This document shows, one piece after another, positions 23,250-30,151 of a stretch of 30,151 nucleotides of DNA. Position 1 is the stretch's first letter. Each line of letters opens with the position of its first letter. A program made the translations under genes and the position numbers. Source of the stretch: Prevotella sp. (GTDB taxonomy: Bacteria > Bacteroidota > Bacteroidia > Bacteroidales > Bacteroidaceae); contig JAHHQW010000030.1 in NCBI GenBank assembly GCA_020026195.1, positions 1 through 30,151 of the forward strand, given 5' to 3'. The notes beneath the pieces are model-generated. The model searched no databases. It saw nothing but the letters and a program-made list of their open reading frames with translations, and was not told the origin of the DNA.

Positions 23250-23930
23250 TTATTTAGTATTATCAATAGCTTTTCTTGTTCCTATATATTTAAACATAGA
23301 AGGAGAAGAGCCTGTCTGTACTTCATTTACAAATGAACTGCCTATAGGAAGTTGTACATACATCTGATTTTCATATATTCTGCATTCACCAGACATATTA
23401 TAATAAAGTCCTAATACATTTATTGTATTGCTATATTGTAAAACAACTTTGTATTTCTTTCCTTCATTCTCTATGTTAAGTACAATATTTTCTTTCGGGA
23501 ATATATAGAACGGATATACCATGCCATCCATGGACCTATAAGGCAGAATCTTTGTTTCTGCTGTAACATCCTTACATTTAGATATTGAATCAGCCAAAAA
23601 ATCAAACTGACTTTCCGCTCTTAAAGAATTAGCGAAAAGAGACACAGGTAATCTTGAAAAAGTGAGTTCTCCATTTTCTTTCAATGTCCATTGAACATCG
23701 ACAATAGAATCCATCTTTGAAACAAGGACTCCATTTTCATTCTTTCCTATATAGGCATAATAGCATTTTCCTGTATAAGAACCTTGCATTTTCTTAAGAT
23801 AAGCCGCGACTTCTTCATCATTAAGTTTATCGTATGAATTATCAGCATCACTATCCTTAAAACATGACGTTGTAAACAAAGGCAAAGTCATCAACAATAA
23901 CAATAAAAATATTTTACCTGTTTTCTTCAT
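23250..23930 (-). CDS. DUF4840-like lipoprotein
   Basis: A 226-residue lipoprotein. The leader is Lys-Lys-Thr-Gly-Lys followed by a leucine-rich run and the lipobox Thr-Thr-Ser-Cys near 20-23. The mature part has the Asp/Tyr-rich start and the Ala-Tyr-Leu-Lys-Lys-Met-Gln-Gly-Ser-Tyr-Thr-Gly segment characteristic of the DUF4840 family, then beta-rich sequence with a closing aromatic strand. The frame extends to a TTG at 23951, but the ATG at 23930 gives a proper lipoprotein signal. It lies 28 bases after folE. The family has no known function; the surface location is inferred. Confidence 0.75.
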   Translation of the reverse strand: MKKTGKIFLLLLLMTLPLFTTSCFKDSDADNSYDKLNDEEVAAYLKKMQGSYTGKCYYAYIGKNENGVLVSKMDSIVDVQWTLKENGELTFSRLPVSLFANSLRAESQFDFLADSISKCKDVTAETKILPYRSMDGMVYPFYIFPKENIVLNIENEGKKYKVVLQYSNTINVLGLYYNMSGECRIYENQMYVQLPIGSSFVNEVQTGSSPSMFKYIGTRKAIDNTK

Positions 23931-23958
23931 ATATCTTTTTATTAGTTCCAAATTTCTT

Positions 23959-24552
23959 CTATAATTTATTATCGCCTCGATTTATCAGGTTCATAAATTC
24001 TTCTCTCGTTTTTGCCTGATTGAAAGCTCCACAGAATTCACTCGTAGTAGTGATGCTATTCTGTTTCTCCACTCCACGCATCTGCATACACATGTGTTTT
24101 GCTTCAATTACCACCATTACACCTAACGGTTTCAATGTTTCCTGGATACATTCTTTAATCTGCAGAGTAAGACGTTCCTGAACTTGAAGACGATGACTGA
24201 AGATATCAACGACACGAGCAATTTTACTCAGTCCTGTTATATGACCATTAGGTATATAAGCCACATGGACTTTCCCATAAAAAGGAAGCATATGATGTTC
24301 GCACAAAGAAAAGAAATCAATATCCTTAACGATGACCATCTGACTATACTTTTCTTCAAACAATGCATCAAGGAGAACACGATGAGGATCCATTGAATAA
24401 CCACGAGTAAGCACCTGCATAGCCTTAGCTACACGCATTGGTGTTTTCTGCAATCCTTCACGATCGGGATCTTCGCCAAGTAACTCTATAACTTTCTTGT
24501 AATGTTCTGCGAGTTCGTCCAGCCCCTCGCGGTATTCGTTTCCAGAATTCAT
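23959..24552 (-). CDS. folE: GTP cyclohydrolase I FolE
   Basis: Converts GTP to 7,8-dihydroneopterin triphosphate, the first step of folate synthesis and, in many bacteria, of queuosine synthesis. The zinc ligands are visible: Cys84 and His87 in Cys-Glu-His-His (84-87), and Cys155 in His-Met-Cys-Met. The Thr-Gly-Leu-Ser-Lys-Ile-Ala-Arg-Val-Val segment (106-115) and Gln-Met-Arg-Gly-Val (157-161) are family hallmarks. The length of 197 is usual. The gene follows the SPOR gene by 18 bases. With the dCMP deaminase/cyclo-ligase operon it represents folate-linked metabolism in the window. Confidence 0.96.
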   Translation of the reverse strand: MNSGNEYREGLDELAEHYKKVIELLGEDPDREGLQKTPMRVAKAMQVLTRGYSMDPHRVLLDALFEEKYSQMVIVKDIDFFSLCEHHMLPFYGKVHVAYIPNGHITGLSKIARVVDIFSHRLQVQERLTLQIKECIQETLKPLGVMVVIEAKHMCMQMRGVEKQNSITTTSEFCGAFNQAKTREEFMNLINRGDNKL

Positions 24553-24570
24553 TCTATTATGTTTTTATAT

Positions 24571-25125
24571 TTAATGTACAGTTATTTTTCCTTTTACTAA
24601 ACAAGCTCTTGAATATCCAAGGTCTTTAACCTTTTGAAGCATCACTTCTGCTTCTTCTCTTGTTTTATAGTTTCCCATACGGCATATCCATCTCGGCGAA
24701 TAGAAATGTACATATACTGCATGTTCTGGGAATTCTGATTTTAAATGTTCACCAATATCTCTTGCTTTATTACGAGATACACGGGAATTATTACCTGCAA
24801 ATACCTGTACTCTAAAACCCATAATTTTTCTTGCAGGTCCGACAACACCGTTATCTACTACCGGCACACTGTCATTTTTACCATTCTTAGTACTATCAGT
24901 AACAGATTTGGGGACTCCATTATTTACTAAGATTGTATCTTTTTTGTGTTTTTGTGTAGGGCTCTGTTTTCTGCCATTCACCAATTCGTCTATAGTTTTG
25001 CTCTGTATTACAGTTACTTTGCCTAAAGTATTATCTACAATTCTTAGCCTGTCTAAAAACGTCTGTGCATTAACATACGTCATACAGCAAACAAAAAACA
25101 CTATTATAGTAACGAATTGTTTCAT
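24571..25125 (-). CDS. SPOR-domain envelope protein
   Basis: A 184-residue exported protein. The signal peptide runs to about residue 20 (Val-Asn-Ala-Gln). A Lys/Asp/Ser-rich low-complexity linker follows (about 30-100). A C-terminal SPOR domain spans about 105-182, with Phe-Arg-Val-Gln-Val-Phe-Ala-Gly, Tyr-Arg/Cys-Arg-Met-Gly-Asn-Tyr and Lys-Thr-Arg-Glu-Glu-Ala-Glu. SPOR domains bind denuded peptidoglycan glycan strands, often at the division septum. It stands between tpiA and folE, a gene order I recall from other Bacteroidetes. Confidence 0.9.
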   Translation of the reverse strand: MKQFVTIIVFFVCCMTYVNAQTFLDRLRIVDNTLGKVTVIQSKTIDELVNGRKQSPTQKHKKDTILVNNGVPKSVTDSTKNGKNDSVPVVDNGVVGPARKIMGFRVQVFAGNNSRVSRNKARDIGEHLKSEFPEHAVYVHFYSPRWICRMGNYKTREEAEVMLQKVKDLGYSRACLVKGKITVH

Positions 25126-25157
25126 TTCTAATTTTATTATTTTGTTATATAACTGTA

Positions 25158-25189
25158 TGCCTGCATCCCCAATATAAAGGATGCAGACA
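25158..25189 (-). promoter_or_regulatory. Stem-loop between tpiA and the SPOR gene
   Basis: TGTCTGCATCC and GGATGCAGGCA (minus strand) pair over 11 bp with one U-G pair and a ten-base loop. No U run follows, so it is not a standard terminator. It could protect the tpiA message or attenuate read-through. Confidence 0.45.
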
Positions 25190-25211
25190 TCAGTTTAATA
25201 CGATTCTTCAA

Positions 25212-25973
25212 TTATTTCTTCCAAGCATCGATGATACCTCTGAAGTCAGCAGCCTTAAGTGAAGCACCTCCGATAAGACCACCATCAATATCTTCTTTTG
25301 CAAAGAGTTCAGAAGCATTAGAAGGCTTACAACTTCCACCATAAAGGATTGATGTATCTTCTGCCATCTGCTTTCCATACTTATTTGCTACAAGTGAACG
25401 AACATATGCATGGATTTCTTCTGCCTGATCTGCTGTAGCTGTCTTTCCTGTTCCGATTGCCCAGATAGGTTCATATGCAATTATAACATTCTTAAACTCT
25501 TCTTCTGTAAGGTCAAAAACAGAACCCTCGAGTTCAGCCTTAACAACATCATTCTGTTTTCCAGCCTCACGTTCTTCAAGGCTCTCACCAATACAGAAAA
25601 TGACTTTAAGATTATTAGCCAGTGCAAGTTTAACTTTTTCCTTGAGAATCTCTGGAGTTTCTCCATAAATACCTCTACGTTCGCTATGACCGATTATTAC
25701 ATACTGTGCACCTGTACTTTTTACCATTTCAGCTGATACCTCACCTGTAAAAGCACCTTTTTCCTTATCTGCACAGTTCTCTGCACCAAGTCCTATAATA
25801 TTCTGGTCTAAGAACTCTGCAATTGATGCAAGGTGGATGAACGGTGTACATATAATTACATCACAATTAGGTTTTTCTACTGTGAGCTGTTCATTCAGTT
25901 CCTTTGCAAGAGCTACGCCCTGCTGAAGATTAAGATTCATCTTCCAGTTTCCTGCTACAATTTTCTTTCTCAT
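25212..25973 (-). CDS. tpiA: Triosephosphate isomerase
   Basis: Glycolytic TIM barrel that interconverts dihydroxyacetone phosphate and glyceraldehyde 3-phosphate. The catalytic residues are visible: Asn9 and Lys11 in Gly-Asn-Trp-Lys-Met-Asn, His96 in Ile-Gly-His-Ser-Glu-Arg-Arg, and Glu168 in Ala-Tyr-Glu-Pro-Ile-Trp. The flexible loop 6 (Trp-Ala-Ile-Gly-Thr-Gly-Lys) and phosphate-binding Gly-Gly near 238-239 are intact. The length of 253 is typical. It follows the BT_3928-type gene by 24 bases and is likely in the same transcript. Confidence 0.97.
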   Translation of the reverse strand: MRKKIVAGNWKMNLNLQQGVALAKELNEQLTVEKPNCDVIICTPFIHLASIAEFLDQNIIGLGAENCADKEKGAFTGEVSAEMVKSTGAQYVIIGHSERRGIYGETPEILKEKVKLALANNLKVIFCIGESLEEREAGKQNDVVKAELEGSVFDLTEEEFKNVIIAYEPIWAIGTGKTATADQAEEIHAYVRSLVANKYGKQMAEDTSILYGGSCKPSNASELFAKEDIDGGLIGGASLKAADFRGIIDAWKK

Positions 25974-25997
25974 TTTACTTTTTACTTTAAATTAGTT

Positions 25998-27305
25998 TTA
26001 TTTATTTTCTAATGTATCTGTTGTGTTTGTATTTTTTTTGCTAAATAATCTCTTAAACCATCCATGTATATTATAAGACCTGTCTGTCAGTGTCAACAAT
26101 ACCAATGGAAGGAAGAACCATAAAAGCATACAAAAAACTTTATTGACAACAGACTTTTGTTGTATACTATCTATCAATATCTGTTCCATCGCTTTGTCCG
26201 ATGCGTCAAATACAGGTAATGAATTATGGCTCCATTTTCCTACGACTTTTCCATCATGCAACAAAACAAGTCCCGGATTACTTCTTATTATTGTTTTGAG
26301 AGTTATTGCATCCGCTATACAAAAGTCATATTCAGCTCCCGTTATGTCTCGCCAACGTTCAATCGCCTTATCACCCGAAGAAGTCACTCCATAAAAAGAG
26401 TATCCTTTTTCCATGGCATACTCATAAATACGGTCAATTTCTCCAAAATTACTATCATCAGCCTTTTCTAAATATGGAGAAATAACAAGAAATACAAAAT
26501 TAGAATCAGAAAGGACCTCATCGGTTATATCTTCTCCTGTATTATAGAGAATTAGAGAAAAGTCATGAATTGGAGGTTCGTAACCTTCTTTTATCAAGAC
26601 TGTCTTATTTTCAACAAACGTCCATGTACTATCTGGATAATTCTCTAACTTAAACTCTTTTTTTACTCCATCTCTCTCCATTACGAAAGTGGTTTCGTAT
26701 TCTGGTGTTTCTGCATCATCAGGTATTTCCATTCCTTTCTTTATGTCCGCACCTACATAATACGGTCGAAAATCAAATTGTGGTAAAAAATACAAACTAT
26801 ATCCGCTCACCACAAATATGAATATCACCGTATAATTTATCACCACCCATTGTGCCGACCTTCGTACTGCTGAAACAAGATATTCATAATATCTGCACAT
26901 AATCAGTGCAAAAATCATTAGCACTATATTTTTCAAGAATGTCTCAGTATTACTTAAGACAAGCGCATCTCCAAAACATCCGCAATCACTTACGGGATTG
27001 TCTACGACTATCCATAATGTAAACAATGTCATTACAGCCATAAAAACAGCAACGACCCTTGTTACAAGTTTCCTACGCAGGGCAAATAGCAAGAATACTC
27101 CACAGCAAAATTCAAATGCAGATATAAGCATTGATGCCGGAAGTGTAATCATATCCGAGACGAGAAAGTCTAAGCCAAGAGCTGTAAGATAATCGTTTAT
27201 CTTATATTGAGTTCCTAGCGGATCTACAGCTTTGACAAATCCCGAAAAGATAAATACTAATGCTGTTATCACACGTACTGTATTTACCACCAGTTTCCCT
27301 GCCAT
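25998..27305 (-). CDS. BT_3928-family membrane protein: MauE/DoxX-like domain plus thioredoxin-like domain
   Basis: A 435-residue membrane protein of the family named after Bacteroides thetaiotaomicron BT_3928. Residues 1-140 form a four-helix MauE/DoxX-type domain with helices at about 10-27, 57-77, 84-103 and 122-140, and a Cys-Gly-Cys-Phe-Gly-Asp motif at 108-113. A fifth helix spans 154-173. A soluble region of about 215 residues follows. Its part from 265 to 365 has a thioredoxin-like order, with a strand ending in Val-Ile-Ser-Pro at 274-277 and Ser-Asn-Pro-Gly-Leu-Val-Leu-Leu with the cis-proline-like Pro344. No Cys-x-x-Cys is present in it. A last helix lies at 390-407. It is probably a redox-related membrane protein. 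Its position directly before tpiA recurs in Bacteroidetes as I recall. Confidence 0.85.
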   Translation of the reverse strand: MAGKLVVNTVRVITALVFIFSGFVKAVDPLGTQYKINDYLTALGLDFLVSDMITLPASMLISAFEFCCGVFLLFALRRKLVTRVVAVFMAVMTLFTLWIVVDNPVSDCGCFGDALVLSNTETFLKNIVLMIFALIMCRYYEYLVSAVRRSAQWVVINYTVIFIFVVSGYSLYFLPQFDFRPYYVGADIKKGMEIPDDAETPEYETTFVMERDGVKKEFKLENYPDSTWTFVENKTVLIKEGYEPPIHDFSLILYNTGEDITDEVLSDSNFVFLVISPYLEKADDSNFGEIDRIYEYAMEKGYSFYGVTSSGDKAIERWRDITGAEYDFCIADAITLKTIIRSNPGLVLLHDGKVVGKWSHNSLPVFDASDKAMEQILIDSIQQKSVVNKVFCMLLWFFLPLVLLTLTDRSYNIHGWFKRLFSKKNTNTTDTLENK

Positions 27306-27312
27306 CCGATCT

Positions 27313-27864
27313 TTAATCTTTTGTAAGTTTTATAACTCCAAACACTGCATAGTTTATTATGTCCATGTAATTGGAGTCTATTCCCTCTGAAATCAATGTA
27401 TTTCCATTGAGATTTTCAATTTCTTTAATTCTTTGTATCTTTGTAAGAATTAAATCCGTATAACTGCTAATACGCATTGAACGCCATGCCTCATCATAAT
27501 CATGATTTTTCTTCTGCATCAATGCCAATGCATCAGATGCATATTTATCATAAAGTTCCAATGCTACATCATTAGTCATATCAACCTCATCAGCGAACCC
27601 TTTACCAAGCTGTATCAGCCCCACAAGTCCATAATTTATCAAGGCAATGAATTCTGGACGTATACCTTCCCCGACAAGAGAGCATTTCTTTATTTCAAGA
27701 GATCTTATTCTCTTTGCCTTTATAAAGAGCTGGTCTGTAAGCGAAGAAGGGCGGAGTATACGCCATGAAGCTCCATAATCGTGAAGTTTTTTTGAAAATA
27801 CATCACGACATTCTTCCATAGCTTTCTTGAATTGTTCGTCAGTTCTTGTTAAATCAGACATCAT
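27313..27864 (-). CDS. DUF1599 (nucleotide-modification-associated) protein with internal duplication
   Basis: A 183-residue cytoplasmic protein with two copies of one domain. Residues 29-86 begin Asp-Tyr-Gly-Ala-Ser-Trp-Arg, and residues 122-180 begin Asp-Tyr-Asp-Glu-Ala-Trp-Arg. Both then run Arg-x-Ser-Ser-x-Thr-Asp, a Lys-x-x-Arg-Ile helix, an acidic Gly-Glu-Gly-Ile or Ser-Glu-Gly-Ile turn and Ile-x-Asn-Tyr. The family is annotated in Pfam as a nucleotide modification associated domain, but its biochemical role is not established. The first Met codons are TTG, ATG, ATG; ATG 27864 is taken as the start. It begins the conserved-looking stretch with the BT_3928 protein (7-base gap), TpiA, SPOR and FolE. 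Confidence 0.85.
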   Translation of the reverse strand: MMSDLTRTDEQFKKAMEECRDVFSKKLHDYGASWRILRPSSLTDQLFIKAKRIRSLEIKKCSLVGEGIRPEFIALINYGLVGLIQLGKGFADEVDMTNDVALELYDKYASDALALMQKKNHDYDEAWRSMRISSYTDLILTKIQRIKEIENLNGNTLISEGIDSNYMDIINYAVFGVIKLTKD

Positions 27865-27904
27865 CAAATCTTCTTTAAATCATTACGTATAACAAAAACA
27901 AAGA

Positions 27905-28381
27905 TTAATTCAATCCTTTTTGACGTTGTTTACGTATGTATTTTATTTTTTCACATTCTGCCTCAAAACTTGTTCTGATTGAATCTCGATGCATTCTTGC
28001 AATTGTGAGTTCTGTTAGTTCATCAGACTTAGCCTTATTAGACTTTTTATGTTCTGTCACTGTTTTATTTAGCGCAGAGTATTTAGCTTCTGCTTTGTCT
28101 AACTCTACCATGATGTCATCAAGTCGTTTCTTTGCTTGCTTTTCAGACGCATCGGCATGAAGCACCAGTGCTTTTTTACGAGTTTCTATAGCTTTAGGGT
28201 ATTTATTACGAAGCGTATCAATTAGCGCAAGAGTCTTATCATAATTACCATTGTCGCACTCTTTCTGAGCCTGACGTAAAAGTTCTTCAGCTTTTTCCTG
28301 TGTATTATCGCCACATGAAACAGTAAGCGTCAATATAAAGAAGAACATTATTGAAAAGATGTTATACAAATTTTTTTTCAT
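27905..28381 (-). CDS. Coiled-coil lipoprotein
   Basis: A 158-residue lipoprotein: a Lys-Lys-Asn start, a hydrophobic run and the lipobox Leu-Thr-Val-Ser-Cys ending near residue 23. Residues 30-70 look like a short TPR-type helical pair (Ala-Gln-Lys-Glu-Cys-Asp-Asn-Gly-Asn-Tyr-Asp). Residues 78-150 are a highly charged Lys/Glu/Asp helix with heptad-like spacing, most likely a coiled coil. The protein should hang from the inner or outer membrane into the periplasm. It heads the minus-strand run, 37 bases before the DUF1599 gene, and is divergent from the CCA enzyme gene. No family was recognised. Confidence 0.75.
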   Translation of the reverse strand: MKKNLYNIFSIMFFFILTLTVSCGDNTQEKAEELLRQAQKECDNGNYDKTLALIDTLRNKYPKAIETRKKALVLHADASEKQAKKRLDDIMVELDKAEAKYSALNKTVTEHKKSNKAKSDELTELTIARMHRDSIRTSFEAECEKIKYIRKQRQKGLN

Positions 28382-28413
28382 AAGACTTTTCTATTCTTTC
28401 ATTGTTTTATGTG

Positions 28414-28421
28414 CAAAGATA
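28414..28421 (-). promoter_or_regulatory. Promoter -7 element for the lipoprotein-to-CPBP run
   Basis: TATCTTTG on the minus strand matches TAnnTTTG. The -33 position holds TCTG at 21 bases spacing, three of four matches. It is the only good promoter seen upstream of the run that ends at 20317. Confidence 0.6.
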
Positions 28422-28434
28422 AGCATTATTTTTG

Positions 28435-28442
28435 TACTTTTG
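28435..28442 (+). promoter_or_regulatory. Promoter -7 element for the CCA enzyme gene
   Basis: TACTTTTG matches TAnnTTTG, 22 bases before the ATG at 28465. Its -33 region falls on the divergent -7 box at 28414-28421, so the two promoters overlap. No clear TTTG is present at -33. Confidence 0.55.
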
Positions 28443-28464
28443 CAGACTACAACAAAAAAATGAG

Positions 28465-29898
28465 ATGAAGATACTTACAAATACAGAATTAGCGCAACTC
28501 CTTGACATTGATATTTTTCATAAAATTTCTGAAGCTGCTGACTCTCTTTCTTTGGAGTGTTATGTAGTAGGCGGTTATGTACGTGATCTATTTTTAGAAC
28601 GTCCCTCAGATGATATCGATATAGTTGTTGTAGGAAGCGGCATAAATATAGCACGTCGCCTTTGCAAAATTTTAGGAAAGAAAGCGCACTTAACCGTATT
28701 TTCTAATTTCGGAACTGCACAAGTTAAATATCGAAATCTCGAAGTGGAATTCGTCGGAGCAAGACGTGAAAGCTACTCACAAGATTCACGCAAGCCCTTT
28801 GTTGAAGATGGAACTTTAGAGGACGACCAGAACAGACGCGACTTTACCATAAATGCACTTGCAGTATGCCTCAATAAAGAAAGATTCGGAGAACTTGTAG
28901 ATCCGTTCAATGGAGTTATGGATTTGGAAGACAGAATCATCGCAACCCCATTAGACCCAGACATCACTTTTTCAGACGATCCTCTCAGAATGTTAAGATG
29001 CGTAAGATTTGCTACACGTCTGAACTTTTATATAGAGGATGAGACATTCCAAGCTCTTTCACGAAATGCAGACAGGATAAAAATAATAAGCAACGAAAGA
29101 GTTCAAGAAGAATTGTGTAAAATTATGATGTGTAAACATCCGAGCATTGGGTTTATGTATTTGCACGAATCAGGACTTTTGGAAAAAATATTACCAGAGC
29201 TAAGCTGTATGGATATTGTAGAAACTCGTAACGGAAGAGCTCACAAAAACAATTTCCATCACACACTAGAAGTCTTAGAAAACACTTGCAAAGTTTCTGA
29301 CAATTTATGGCTCAGATGGGCAGCTCTCTTCCACGACATTGGTAAACCACAAAGCAAGAGATGGGATAATGTTGCAGGCTGGACATTCCACAATCATAAT
29401 ATTATTGGTGCCCATATGGTTACAGACATATTCAGAAGACTTAAATTGCCAATGGACTCTAAAATGAAATACGTCAGAAAACTTGTAGAGCTCCACATGC
29501 GACCTATAGCTATTGCTGATGACATCGTGACAGATAGTGCAGTAAGGCGTCTGATAAACGATGCTGGAGAAGATATCGACGATCTGATGATATTATGCGA
29601 AGCTGATATAACTAGTAAAAATGCCGTACGAAAGCAGAAGTTCTTGGACAATTTCAAAATTGTCCGTGAAAAACTTCAAGAATTGAAACGAAAAGATTAC
29701 AGAAGACTTCTACAACCTGTCATAGATGGTAACGAGATTATGACAATGTTCAATCTTAAACCTTCAAAAGAAGTAGGTATATTAAAGCAGTATCTTAAAG
29801 CAGCTGTTCTTGACAACAAAGTCCCCAACGAGCGTGAGCCACTATTACAGTTACTTAAAGAAAAAGCCAGAAAGATGGGAATAACAAAGGATAAGTAA
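28465..29898 (+). CDS. tRNA nucleotidyltransferase/poly(A) polymerase-family protein with HD domain (CCA-adding type)
   Basis: A 477-residue class II nucleotidyltransferase that most likely adds or repairs the CCA end of tRNAs. The head domain has Gly-Gly-Tyr-Val-Arg-Asp at 36-41, the catalytic Asp-Asp-Ile-Asp at 49-52 and Arg-Arg-Asp-Phe-Thr-Ile-Asn-Ala at 124-131. A neck domain follows to about 250. An HD phosphohydrolase domain (about 260-400) carries His265-His266, the His290-Asp291 pair and Gly-Lys-Pro. A basic C-terminal tail follows. The frame runs back to a TTG at 28432, but that region contains the promoter, so the ATG at 28465 is used. Poly(A) polymerase activity cannot be excluded by sequence alone. 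Confidence 0.93.
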   Translation: MKILTNTELAQLLDIDIFHKISEAADSLSLECYVVGGYVRDLFLERPSDDIDIVVVGSGINIARRLCKILGKKAHLTVFSNFGTAQVKYRNLEVEFVGARRESYSQDSRKPFVEDGTLEDDQNRRDFTINALAVCLNKERFGELVDPFNGVMDLEDRIIATPLDPDITFSDDPLRMLRCVRFATRLNFYIEDETFQALSRNADRIKIISNERVQEELCKIMMCKHPSIGFMYLHESGLLEKILPELSCMDIVETRNGRAHKNNFHHTLEVLENTCKVSDNLWLRWAALFHDIGKPQSKRWDNVAGWTFHNHNIIGAHMVTDIFRRLKLPMDSKMKYVRKLVELHMRPIAIADDIVTDSAVRRLINDAGEDIDDLMILCEADITSKNAVRKQKFLDNFKIVREKLQELKRKDYRRLLQPVIDGNEIMTMFNLKPSKEVGILKQYLKAAVLDNKVPNEREPLLQLLKEKARKMGITKDK

Positions 29899-29928
29899 TT
29901 GCATTAAACTCCTTTTAATGCAATTTTT
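29898..29928 (+). terminator. Intrinsic terminator of the CCA enzyme gene
   Basis: ATTGCATTAAA (29898-29908) pairs perfectly with TTTAATGCAAT (29914-29924) over 11 bp with a five-base loop, then four T. It starts at the last base of the stop codon. Confidence 0.9.
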
Positions 29929-29960
29929 CCCAAGCTACACTTTCTAACACATCCTTTCTA

Positions 29961-30002
29961 CATACTAATTATATAGTATGCGCAACATTAAGACATTAAT
30001 GT
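29961..30002. repeat. Two small palindromes in the right-hand flank
   Basis: CATACTA (29961-29967) and TAGTATG (29974-29980) form a perfect 7-bp inverted repeat. ACATTAATGT (29993-30002) is a 10-bp palindrome. The remaining sequence to the window end is AT-rich, with no reading frame or promoter seen. They may belong to a gene outside the window. Confidence 0.35.
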
Positions 30003-30151
30003 TTAAATACACATAAATAAAACATCTTGAATATTTTCAACTCATAAAAGTACACATAGATATTAATGTAAAATTACAGCACACTTACAGATTCTCTATT
30101 TAGTCGTCCCTTAAAAATATATTTATCTATTGATGTTCAGTAATTTAGTCT

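Noticed and set aside
28432..28464. N-terminal extension of the CCA enzyme from TTG 28432
   Set aside because: The extension contains the TACTTTTG promoter element. ATG 28465 gives the normal family N-terminus.
1..30151. CRISPR array, insertion sequence, tRNA or integrase
   Set aside because: No regularly spaced direct repeats, transposase or recombinase motifs, or cloverleaf with a T-loop signature were seen on either strand.

Overview
The window looks like chromosomal core sequence from an anaerobic member of the Bacteroidales, most likely Prevotella or a close relative. The evidence is the gene content (a BT_3928-type membrane protein, a DUF1599 protein, a DUF4840-like lipoprotein, triosephosphate isomerase next to a SPOR protein and FolE, a cambialistic-type SOD, and several lipoproteins with short N-termini), the moderate-to-low GC, and promoters. 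At least five intergenic regions carry the Bacteroidetes primary-sigma-factor promoter TTTG-N19-21-TAnnTTTG, and Shine-Dalgarno sites are mostly absent. No tRNA, rRNA, CRISPR, transposase or phage gene was seen. The genus is an inference.

Layout. (1) 106-1848, plus strand: a NifU/IscU-like scaffold gene followed by the GGGtGRT-family gene, closed by a long hairpin terminator. (2) 1997-5779, plus: a ComEC/Rec2-type membrane protein without the usual C-terminal hydrolase domain, then a phosphate permease fused to a PhoU-like tail, closed by a terminator. (3) 5841-6800: about 1 kb without a convincing protein gene. It holds a strong candidate small RNA on the minus strand (about 6455-6529) with its own consensus promoter and intrinsic terminator, plus several inverted repeats. 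(4) 6900-11559, minus: an operon of M3 peptidase, dCMP deaminase, S41 protease and 5-formyl-THF cyclo-ligase. (5) 11765-12944, minus: thioredoxin, superoxide dismutase and rubredoxin, an oxidative-stress group. (6) 13180-17695, minus: YceD, L32, FabH, Era, Der and a small lipoprotein, read from one near-leaderless promoter. (7) 17752-19965, minus: a glycosyltransferase followed by an orphan sensor kinase. (8) 20317-28381, minus: a long co-directional run of lipoprotein, DUF1599 protein, BT_3928 protein, TpiA, SPOR protein, FolE, DUF4840-like lipoprotein, beta-barrel protein, GtrA, sialidase and CPBP protease. (9) 28465-29898, plus: a tRNA nucleotidyltransferase (CCA-adding type) divergent from region 8.

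How it fits together. Most genes are housekeeping: ribosome maturation GTPases, fatty-acid initiation, folate and pterin supply, glycolysis, tRNA maturation and protein turnover. The accessory flavour is limited to the cell-surface genes downstream of folE (sialidase, GtrA, barrel, lipoprotein) and the glycosyltransferase/kinase pair. The least understood parts are the NifU-like/GGGtGRT pair, the DUF1599 internal duplication, the thioredoxin-like domain without a CxxC in the BT_3928 protein, and the candidate small RNA. Several longest-ORF starts (comEC, glycosyltransferase, CCA enzyme, FabH, DUF4840, DUF1599) begin at TTG codons, and three of these lie in promoter or terminator sequence. They were moved to downstream starts. 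All family assignments come from reading the sequence without database searches.
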